A DNA stretch of 64,000 bases from Chaetomium olivaceum (taxonomy: Eukaryota > Ascomycota > Sordariomycetes > Sordariales > Chaetomiaceae), in assembly GCA_039881045.1 (NCBI GenBank), contig JAYWVB010000029.1:356484-420483 (forward strand), written 5' to 3'. The notes below the pieces were generated by a model. It had not been told where the DNA came from and did not search any database. It was given only the letters and a program-made list of their open reading frames with translations. Position 1 is the first letter of the stretch. Every line of letters begins with the position of its first letter. Below are positions 55,519 to 64,000 of this stretch, one piece after another. The position numbers were made by a program, and so were the translations under genes.

Positions 55519-58500
55519 ATGGCATCGTTCGACGAATTATTTATCCAGCTACCCGCGTTCCAGACAGCGATTTGTCGTGAGCACCACAGCGCAGTTACGG
55601 CCAAGTCGGCGGTGTCGCATATTCATTTGCAGCACCGCCATTTGGTCGCCAGCGTCCGGCAGCGCATCGTGGAGGAGGCGTCGGCGTTGGGGGCCGACGG
55701 TTTATTGGCCGCCGACGCGCAGAGTATCCGGTTCCCCGACGAGATTATACCCGCTATTGATGGATTGCCCGTTTGGCGCGATGGCAAGAAGTGCGTGCAG
55801 TGTGGGTATATCCGGCGTGCGAGGTACCATATCCAGGAGCATTGCCGCTCGGAACACGGTTGGACCAACCCGCGGAAACGCGGCGGCAAGCCCGGGGCAA
55901 GGCCGGCGGGCGGGTTAGGCGAGGCGTGGGTGGACGGTATACATGCCAGCGATTCGGCCGGACGGGTGCGCTGCAGCGTTTGTTCGAGGTAACGACACCG
56001 GCCAACGCGGCCGTAAGCGGGAGCAGGGGAGAGACACCCGATTTCCAAGCCGCCATTCGGGCCGAGTTCGAGGCGGCGGCGCGGGCCATCAAGGAGAAGG
56101 ATGAAGCGGCAGCGGCGCTGATCGGCGACCAGTCGAGGTTGTCGGCCAACAGGTGGGTGCGGCGGACGGGTTGGCCGCGGCATTTGCGCGGGTTCGACCG
56201 CGAGTGGTTGGCAACGACTATACGGCGGCCCGTGGCGGAGAAGGAGGAAGAAGTGGAGGAGGGGGATGGAGAGGATAGAGAAGACGGAGAGCACGGAGAG
56301 GAGGTTGGAGGGCAGGGCAGGGATAGGGATAGGGATGACAGGGCCCGCAGCGATGCCGCGTTGGCCGTCGTATGGTTGGCCGTGGAAAGGGTGATTTGGC
56401 GGGCGCAGAAGGCGTCGCAGGTCGAGGTGGTCGGGTCGGCGGCGATCAATTACATCGAGCGGCGGGAGGTCGGCGGCGAGACGAACGAGAAGCCGTTCAA
56501 CACGGCGCAGAAGGGCACGACGATGATCAAGTACAGCGAGTCGTGGAAATCGCTGATGGCGTATATATGGCGGACGTGGCGTTTGGAGCCGGTTGACGAG
56601 GGGGACGAGGAACAGGGAGGAGGGAGAGGAGGACGAAGGTGACGAGGACGAGGGAGACGATGGAGAGGAGGCAGAGGAGGACGACGGAGACGACGGAGTA
56701 GGGGGAGACGGCCAGGAGCTACAAGCCGGCATCCGCGACCAACGGCCGGCATACCATTTCACCACCCAGCAGGCCAGGACGTTCGACCAGGTACGTACGG
56801 CGGCGTACGCTATGACGAGGAGCGAGGAGGACCCCGACACGGGCGAGCTCGAGGGCCACGTATTGGACTTCTTCATCGCGTTGTTGGACCACGACGTGGG
56901 CGACAACGAGTACCAGAACGCGTTGTATAGCGGGTTGGCCGTGTTGGGGATCCAGCCGGAGCAGGGATGGCGGAGCGCGTTGTCGTACACGTCGGTGTTG
57001 TCGGCGGTGGTGACGGTGGCGCGCATGTTGGTGTTGTACAAGGCCAAGCGGGCGCGCGAGGCCGAGATCCGGCGGCGGCGGCAGGTGGCGGGCGAGAGCG
57101 AGGCGGAGGCGCGGCGGCGGGCGCGGAGCCATTTCGACCGGGTGCGGGAGATGGTGCAGCGGTTCATGACGATCATCGCGTTCGACGGGCAGCCGTCGCC
57201 GATGGATTCGGTGTTGCGGTTGCGGGCGTACGGCAAGGCGATCCGGGCGAACACGAACGCGGACGGGGTGGCGGATTGGCACGGGGACGAGCTGCTGTTG
57301 GGCCACGTGCAGTTCAGCATGGCGTCGCTGCGGGCGATGATGCACGGGTTGTTGCATTCGGCGCGGGTACAGTTGCGCCGGTCCGTGTTGTTGTTGGACG
57401 TGGACGAGGAGGGCGAGCCGGCCGGGGGGGCCATGGCAGGCACGGCGGCGACGGCGTGGCCGGCGATCCAGTGGGACCGGTTGGTAGACAACGCGGCGGA
57501 GACGAGGACGGGGTGGAGTTTTGTGGAGGACCGGCGGAACGAGGCGGCGTTTGGGGGCGTGGATGGGAAGACGTGGTTGGCTGGGCGAGTAACTAGCGAG
57601 GCGCGGTTGCAAGGCGAGTTTTTCGGGGCGGGCGAGGGCGCGGGCGAGAGGCCGCGGTGGCGGATGGAGCGGGTGTGCGAGTACGCTAAAGCGATCAAAG
57701 CGTTCCGGGAGCAGTTGTTGGTGTTAATGCATATGAGCGGCGGGCAGCCGGCGCGCGGGACCGAGTTGGTGACGGTGCAGTACAAGAACGGGGCGGACGG
57801 GGACGTGCGCGGGTTGTTCATCGAGGACGGGGCGGTGGTGTTTGTGACCATGTACAGCAAGACGATGGGGATGAGCGCCAAGCCAAGGTGATCCACCGGT
57901 ATTTGCCGCGGGAGGTGGGCGAGTTGGCCGTGTATTACGTGTGGTTAGCGATGCCGTTTTGGCGGATGGTGGTGCAGGGGGCGAGCGAGGGCGCGGGGTT
58001 TGGGGCAGCCCGTACATATGGGAGCCGCAGGCGGACGAGGCATGGGCGTTCCCGGGGACGAAGGAGGAGGGCGGCGGGGCGGGCGGCAAGAGGAAGCGGA
58101 GAGCGGCAGGCGAGGGGGCGAGGAAGAAGAAGAAGAAGAGGGGGACACGGTTACCGGCACGATCGGGGCCGTCGGCAGGCACGGCAGGCGACGACGAAGA
58201 GGGAGAAGGGCATGGCAAGAGGGCGGAGAAGAGGAAGCGGGGCAGGCGACATGGAGTCGGCCGGATACGTGGGATACAGACCGGATCAGCCGGCAGATCG
58301 GCAAGGTATCGTCGCAGTATATGGGGGAGAAGTTGGGCATTTGTCGTGGCGGCACAGCGTCAAGGCGATTTACCGGCGGTACATCAAGAACAAGGCGATC
58401 ATGGAGATGATCCAGCACGCGGACACGGCGGAGGGCGAGGACGAAGAGGGCCAAGACTTGGCCGGGCGGCGGGTCGGGGACCCGTTCCACGGGCAGAGCG

Positions 58501-60778
58501 GGCACGGGGCGCGGATCGGCGAGGGCATTTACGGGCGTTCGATGGACGAGTCGTTGTTTAGCACGGAGGCGCGGCGGATCGGGTTCGGCGGGTCAGCCGC
58601 GAGTGGCACGCGTTTTGCATGTTTGATTCGGTGTTGCAGGAGAGCGAGAGCGGCGGCGGCGGCGGCGGCGGCGGCAGGAGGAGGCCGTCGCGGTTGGCGG
58701 ACGTAGCGCGGCAGGCGATGGAGGAGGAGGAGCGGCGGTGGATGAAGATGCGGCAGGTAGACGTAGGGGCGGAGTTGCGGCGGATGTTGGGGCCGGAGGC
58801 GCGGTTCCGCGGGGTGCAGGAGGCGGCGTTGGGGGCGATCATGCGGCAAGAGAGCCCGATCGTGGTGGTGATGGGCACGGGGGGGGGCAAGAGCATGTTG
58901 TTTATGTTGCCGGCGGGGTGCGCGGCGGCGGCGGGGGGTTGACGGTGGTGGTGGTGCCGCTAGTATCGTTGCGGGGTGATATCAAGGACCGGTGCGACGA
59001 GGTGGGGATCGAGTGCGTGGAGTGGAGCGGGCGGCGGCCGCACGAGTGGGCGTCGGTGGTGTTGGTGACGCCGGAGGCGGCGGTGGGGAGAGTTTCGGGC
59101 ATTTCATCAACCGGCAGCGGGCGATGGGCCGGTTAGACCGGATTGTGGTGGACGAGTGCCACGTGGTGCTGGATTCGGGGGCCGGGGGCGGGTGGCGGTC
59201 GCGGATGTTGGGGTTGCGCGGGTTGGTCAAGGCGGAGACGCAGTTGGTGTATTTGACGGCGACATTGCGGCCGGCAGACGAGGCCGAGTTCGGGCGGTTG
59301 GTGGGGTTGCCGGGGACGGGGGTACGTTGGTTCCGGGGCACGACGACGCGGGCGAACGTGCGGTACGAGGTGCGGCGGTATAATGGGCAGGAGGAGGAGG
59401 AGGAGGAGGTGGTGGCGGCGTTGGTGGAGGAGAAGAAGGCGCAGTACGGCGAGGAGCAGGGCAGGATCGTGGTGTATTGCGATACGGTGAAGAAGGCGGA
59501 GCAGTACGCGAGGCGGTTGGAAGGGTTGTGCTACCACCGGAAAGTGGGCAGCGCGGAGGCGAAGCGGGGGATGGTGCGGCAGCTGCGCGAAGGCGGGCAG
59601 CAGGTGTTTACGGCGACGAACGCGTTGGGGTTGGGGGTGGACGCGCCGAAGATCCGGGCGGTGGTGCACGTGGGGATGGTACGGCGTTTACGGGATTACG
59701 CGCAGGAGAGCGGGCGGGCGGGGCGGGACGGGCAGGCGAGCGAGGCGATTATCGTGCGGGCGGTGCGGTACGATAGGCGCGGGAGGCCGGTGGAGGAGAC
59801 GGCGGAGCAGGCGGAGAGCCGTGGGGTGGAGAAGGCGATGTGGAGGTTTACGGAGACGAAGGGGTGTGTGCGGGTGGTGTTGGATAGGGAGATGGACGGG
59901 CGGGAGGACCGGACGGGATGCGAGGACGGGGAGGAGGCGTGTTACCGGTGCGAGGGGCGGCGGGTAGGGTGGGGGGGGAGGGGCAGACGGGGGGGGGCAG
60001 AGGCGGAGGAGGGGCAGACGGGAGGGCAGACGAGGAGGAGGGAATAGGGGAAGGGGAAGGGGCGGAGGAAGAGGAGGCGGCGGGGCCAGGGGAGGTGGGC
60101 AGCGAGGTGGATGAGAGACGGGCGCAGGAGGGATCGATGGAAGGGGATGGCGAGGAGGGGGAGATGGAGAGGGCAGCGGAGATATACCGGGGCCGGGCAC
60201 AGCGGCGGAGATACGGGCAAGCGGAGAGGGGACGGCAGGCGGAGGAAAGCATGGAGGTGGAGATATTTCGGGGGGTATTAGACGGGTGGTCGGCGGGTTG
60301 TCCGTGGTGCCGGGCGATAGGCGAGGCGGAGGCGGTATGGCGGGCCCATAGGTTGGAGGATTGCGAGGAGGTGGAGGCGGAGGCGGTGGTGGAGATGGTG
60401 GAGCGGGTTAAGCGGGTGGTTCGTTGGGAGGCATACTCGTGTTGTTTTGATTGTGGGGTGCCGCAGGGGATGTGCGAGCGGTACGAGACGAGAGGGGCAG
60501 AGGGTGGGTTTCGGCGAGTAGAAGGGCGGGTGTGCCAGTACCAGGGCGTGTTAATGCGGACGATGGTATCGATGTGGGGAGCAAGGGGCAAGTGTGGGAG
60601 CGATCGGTTGTACGAGTGGATGCGAATGCAGGGGGCGTATGTTGAGGAGGAGGATATGGACGGGATGATTCGGTGGATGGGGCGTAAGGTTCGATGGGGA
60701 GGCATAGAGAGCAACGAGATGTGTCGGGTGGTGGTGAAGTTGTGGCAATGGTGGCGAGAGGCGGAGGAGGGGGAATAG
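55519..60778 (+). pseudogene. Gene C: telomere-linked RecQ-type helicase with DUF3505 and tyrosine-recombinase-like N-terminal half
   Basis: The ATG at 55519 opens MASFDELFIQLPAF. The first DUF3505 finger is degenerate; the second, CVQCGYIRRARYHIQEHCRSEH, is good, followed by QRLFEV. An acidic linker and the shared ALYSGLAVLGI..YTSVLSAV block come next. The recombinase-like motifs are HMSGGQPARGTEL (Arg 57754-57756), MYSKTMG (Lys), SWRHSVKAIYRRY (Arg, no preceding His) and QSGHGARIGEGIYGRS (His, Tyr at 58530-58532). The RecQ part starts FRGVQEAALGAIM, with Walker A GTGGGKS (58874-58894), DECH (59151-59162), TATLRP, ALGLGVDAPKIRAVVHVG and ESGRAGRDGQ. It ends in a Cys-rich tail (CCFDCGVPQGMC) at 60778. 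About ten single-base shifts occur, all but one explained by one lost base. The order matches fungal subtelomeric TLH helicases. Full length would be about 1750 residues. Confidence 0.85.
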
Positions 60779-61279
60779 ATATATAGGGGTAAATAGGGGG
60801 CGAGGAGTAGCAAGCGTAGAGGAAGGGTTGATTCGATATAGTTAGCATTAAGAATAGAGTTGTTTCACTTTTTCAAGGTACGAGTAGCGAAAAGTAAAGG
60901 GAGAAAAAAGGATGATTTCGTACTAAGGTAGGTAAAATAGTTTAGAGAATGTTAAGGTTAGAGAGAGAAAAGAAAAGGAGGGCTAGGATTAGAAATGGTA
61001 CGGTTAGACAGAACTAAGGTAAAAGTAAGGTTAGGGTTCATTAGAATTTTATAGTAAGGGCGAGAAAAGAAAAGTAAGGTTAGGGAGAGAAATGATAAGT
61101 AAGGTTAAGGTTCATTAGAATTGTATAGTGAGGGCGAGAAGAGAAAATTAAGGTTAGGGTTACTAAGAAAGAATAGGGTGAGGGGTAGAAGAGTATGGTA
61201 AGGTTAGGATTATAAAAGAGAAAAAGAAGATATAAATATTATTGTAAAGGAGAAAGAAGGATAGGGGGTAAAGGGGGAG
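60779..61279 (+). repeat. Degenerate tandem tract with AAGGTTAGGG motifs
   Basis: Units resembling AAGGTTAGGGTTCATTAGAA followed by TATAGTAAGGGCGAGAA-type sequence recur between about 60950 and 61215. Clear cores lie near 61036, 61076, 61104 and 61151. They contain telomere-like GGTTAGGG in the right-end orientation. The tract separates the helicase gene from a second degenerate helicase copy and is strongly purine-rich. Confidence 0.65.
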
Positions 61280-63110
61280 GTGGATAAAAAGATGCGGTTT
61301 TGGCGGATGGTGGTGCAGAGGGCGAGCGAGGGCGCGGGGGTTTGGGGTAGTCCATACATATGGGAGCCGCAGGCGGACGAGGCATGGGCGTTCCCGGAGA
61401 TGAAGAAGGAGGGCGGCGGGACGGGCGGCAAGAGGGCGGACAAGAGGGCGGACAAGAGGGCGGACAAGAGGGCGGACAAGAGGGCGGACAAGAGGGCGGA
61501 CAAGAGGGCGGACAAGAGGGCGGACAAGAGGAAGCGGGGCAGGCGATATGGAGTCGGCCGGATGTGTGGGATACGGACCGGATCAGCCGGCAGATCGGCA
61601 AGGTGTCGTCGCAGTACATGGGGGAGAAGTTGGGGATTATGTTGTGGCGGCACAGCGTCAAGGCGATTTACCGGCGATACATCAACAAGGCGATCATGGA
61701 CATGATCTAGTACGCAGACAGATAGGCGGCGGGAACAGGATGGGCAGGAAGCATGGTTTGACAGTGGGATGGAACAGTTTTTGAAAGGGGGTTGTTGTCG
61801 GCGAAGGGCGTTGGATGGTGTGATGGATGGATTCGAAGAGCGAGGAGGATGTGAAGAGTCGGAAGAAAGATGTGATGTGTGGGACAGAGCAGGATGAGGA
61901 CAGCTCGGGGGGATGGAATTGGAGAGGGTAGAGGGCGAGGGGGAAGACGAAGAGAGGATGGAAGTGGAGGATGGACATGAAGAAGCGTGTGAGGAGGGTT
62001 TGTGGCAGGAGATGAGGGAGAGGGGGACGCGAAGCGAGTGCGGACAGCAACGACAGGCAGTAGGAGGCGAGTACGGTGTGGGGAGAGATAGGGAGAGAGA
62101 GGAGAGAGGGGAGAAAGGGGGGAGAGTAGAGGGAGGATAGTCCGAGTAGGGAGGGTTAGTCCGATTATAGTCCGATGATGGAGGGCAGTCCGAGTGCAGA
62201 GAGCGGTTGGAGTGTGGAGAGCGGTCGGAGTGTGGAAAGCAGCCAGAGCACGGAGAACAGTCAATGCGTGGAGAGCAGCCAGAGCGTGCGGGATAGTCGA
62301 AGTGTAGAGAAGGAGGATAGTCCGGGCGCGGGGATGGAGTACAATAGGGAGAATTGGAGGATGGACTAAAGGCAGAAGGTCAGGGGAGATGGGGACGATA
62401 CGGCAATAGATGCAGAGGAGAGTATGATGTACGAGCTTTTGGATGTACGAGGAAGGGAGATAGACAGCAGACAGCAGGTGGCACACGGGTAGCAATTCGG
62501 GGCGTCGAGAGAAGTGGAGGATTTTAAGGAATAGTTGGAAAGTTGGGCAGGTTGTTGTGGGTTTTTGTCGGTCGAGGGGATTGTAAGTACGAGATCAGCA
62601 GATGGAGGGATGTCCGGACAAGGGAAGCGAGGGTTGGTGGCAAGTGGAGACGGGAATGGAATGGGTAAAGCAAGAAATCGTTGGGGGGAGAAAGATGAAG
62701 AAGTATTCGGGATGTTTTGATGGCGGCATACGGCAGCCATTTTGCGGGCGATGGAGGACAAAGTATGGAGATGGAAGTCGGTTCGCGCAGGTATCAGGGG
62801 TCGTTGTCAGTATGGGGATAGGATGATTCGCATGGCGAGAGGGTTGATGGGACGAGATGATAAGCGGGGGTGGGTTGTATGTGTATTTGGAAAGGGGAAA
62901 GTGGATTGGAGATGCAGAAGGAGATGGGTTGTAGGGGAGGACGGGGTAGGGAGGATGATGGCATGGATGGTAGGACAGGGACAACAGGGAAGAGGGAGAG
63001 GGTGGTTTTGCGATGTAGCAATAGTGGAAGAATATACAGGGATTCAAGATGTATATGATGGGGATATGGACGTAGTGTGTGGAGATGTTGGGCAGGGAAG
63101 AGGGTAGGGA
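61280..63110 (+). pseudogene. Degenerate second copy (D) of the telomere-linked helicase gene, missing the helicase core
   Basis: 61290-61400 encodes RFWRMVVQRASEGAG and VWGSPYIWEPQADEAWAF, matching gene C at about 57950-58060 but in an unbroken frame. 61600-61700 encodes SSQYMGEKLGI and WRHSVKAIYRRYI, as in gene C. After about 61710 the match fades. At 62690-62950 the Cys-rich tail reappears: GCFDGGIRQPFC, RCQYGDRMIRM and a RWVVGEDGVGRMMAWM segment aligning with gene C's tail. Walker A, DECH and motif VI are absent. So this is a rearranged remnant with an internal loss, in the same orientation as gene C. Confidence 0.7.
61433..61530 (+). repeat. 12-bp minisatellite (GCGGACAAGAGG), eight units
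   Basis: Eight perfect tandem units encode an (Ala-Asp-Lys-Arg)8 run within the degenerate helicase copy. Gene C has unrelated Lys/Arg-rich sequence at the same place, so the array arose after the copies diverged. Confidence 0.9.
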
Positions 63111-64000
63111 GAGGGGCAAGACGGGGTAGAGCAGGTTGGGTAGGAAACGTTATTTAACAGGCGGAGGGAACGATTTTGGAAAGGGTACAGATAGAGAATG
63201 GAGGGTAAGAGCGTAAAGATCCGTCAGAGCATGGAGGATATGGCGAGTATAGCGGGGCGGGTTATAATGGGATCAGGTGATGAAGGCGAGAGAATGGAGT
63301 GGGAGATATTCAGAATATACAGAGGTAGGAAGGTGGAAAGAAAGGCAATCAAGAGAGTAGGGTATCCAAAGCAAGCAAAGGCGGTTAAGGACAGTGAGGG
63401 TGAGGTTGAAGAGAGAGGGAGAGGGTGAGGGTGAGGGTGGGGGGGGAGTAATTGAAGTGGGAGAAGGGTGGGTGATGTAAAAGAGAAAGGTAGGGATGAA
63501 GGGTTTATGGAGAGAATTTGGAAGGCGTGGGGGAGGGGAGAAAGAGAGGAGAGAAGAAAGAGAGAAAGAGGAAAGATGGAGAGAGTGAGAGGAGAAGGAG
63601 AAAAACAAAGAAAATGAGGAAAGGAAGATGAGAAAAATGCAGAAGGAGAAATTAGAGATGGGAGAAGAATGAGAAGGAGGGTTATGTGGAGAGAGGGGAG
63701 AAGGGTTGGGAACAAGAGTTGAGAGAAGGGTTGGGAAGAAGGAAAAGAGAGAAAAGAAAAGGAAAAAGAAAAGAGAGAGGAGAGGGGAAAGGGTTAGGAA
63801 AAAAAAAGAGAGAAGGGTTGAGGAGGAGAGGGAGGATGGGAGGAAATTGGAGGGTTGGAAGGGTTAAAGGGGGGAAGTAAAGGGAGAGAGGGGGTGAGGG
63901 TTGAGGAAGGGTGAGGGAAGGGTGAGGGTTGAGGAGAGGGAGAGAGTGAGGGTTGAGGAAGAGGATTAAAGGAAGGGAGGAGTGAGGAGGAGGGCTAGGG
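63111..64000. other. Purine-rich, C-poor subtelomeric DNA
   Basis: The plus strand is almost entirely A and G, with GAGGGTGAGGG and GGGTTGAGG-type runs and very little C. Open frames are low-complexity. 63150-63270 may contain one more decayed helicase fragment, but this is weak. The last bases do not yet show a clean TTAGGG array, so the telomere itself is not in the window. Confidence 0.6.

Noticed and set aside
55623..57896. Minus-strand open frame of 757 codons opposite gene C
   Set aside because: It is a by-product of the G-rich coding strand: composition is low complexity, while the plus strand carries conserved motifs shared with genes A and B.
47712..60778. Orsellinic-acid-type secondary metabolite cluster, suggested by the OrsD-like domain
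   Set aside because: No polyketide synthase or other biosynthetic genes are nearby; neighbours are recombinase-like and helicase genes, pointing to a subtelomeric array.
58500..60820. Long Pro/Arg-rich minus-strand open frames opposite the helicase
   Set aside because: These are antisense shadows of GGG/GCG codons, with no domain.
61210..61661. Minus-strand frame with a Cys-Pro-Pro-Ser repeat
   Set aside because: It is the antisense reading of the 12-bp minisatellite.
1..64000. CRISPR arrays, rRNA genes, prokaryotic operons
   Set aside because: None are present; the window is intron-containing fungal DNA.

Overview
The window is filamentous-ascomycete DNA, most likely from a Sordariomycete. 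The genes are split by short introns (about 50-90 nt, GT-AG with one GC-AG). The contents are typical of such genomes: histone chaperone Rtt106, an ENA-type Na+-ATPase, a CVNH lectin, a secreted GMC oxidoreductase, a cutinase, a PhiA-like wall protein, glycoside hydrolases, and Helitron and Fot/pogo transposons. The right end looks subtelomeric: it has a telomere-linked RecQ-type helicase gene, short TTAGGG-like tracts, degenerate helicase copies and about 3 kb of C-depleted, purine-rich DNA.

Layout. 1-1432 (-) is the start of a long disordered protein that runs off the left edge. 1.4-5.9 kb holds no convincing gene but contains a 246-bp MITE. 5.9-7.5 kb (-) is RTT106. 8.2-13.1 kb (-) is a near-complete Helitron Rep/Pif1 helicase gene with one stop and two frameshifts. 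13.9-16.2 kb is a Fot/pogo DNA transposon with a 372-bp solo-LTR-like insertion. 17.2 kb is a CVNH lectin, 19.3-21.3 kb a GMC oxidoreductase with an in-frame stop, and 21.5-24.9 kb (-) an ENA ATPase. 26.3-29.3 kb (-) holds two uncharacterised proteins. 30.5-32.6 kb is a DUF1399/glycine-rich protein and 33.4-34.3 kb a cutinase. 35.3-44.0 kb holds a sugar porter (-), an intracellular GH31 alpha-xylosidase (-) and, divergently, a secreted GH3 enzyme (+). Together these look like a xyloglucan/isoprimeverose utilisation cluster. 44.1-44.8 kb (-) is a PhiA-like protein and 46.2-47.2 kb a second, truncated Fot copy.

From 47.7 kb to the end the content changes. Four tandem + strand genes or fragments share an OrsD/DUF3505-type double zinc-finger N-terminus. 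Three of them (A 47.7-50.8, B 52.0-55.1, C 55.5-60.8 kb) also share an acidic linker and a C-terminal domain carrying the motif set of a tyrosine recombinase (in intact gene B: R759, K793, H879-x-x-R882, H922, Y931). In gene C this module is followed by a RecQ-type helicase with Walker A, DECH and motif VI, the telomere-linked helicase architecture. I consider this array of zinc-finger/tyrosine-recombinase proteins, one fused to a telomeric RecQ helicase, the most interesting content of the window.

A caution applies throughout. Many reading frames, including single-copy conserved genes such as RTT106 and ENA, are broken by single-base shifts that are nearly all explained by one lost base. Consensus deletion errors are the simplest explanation, so 'pseudogene' labels based only on frameshifts are provisional.
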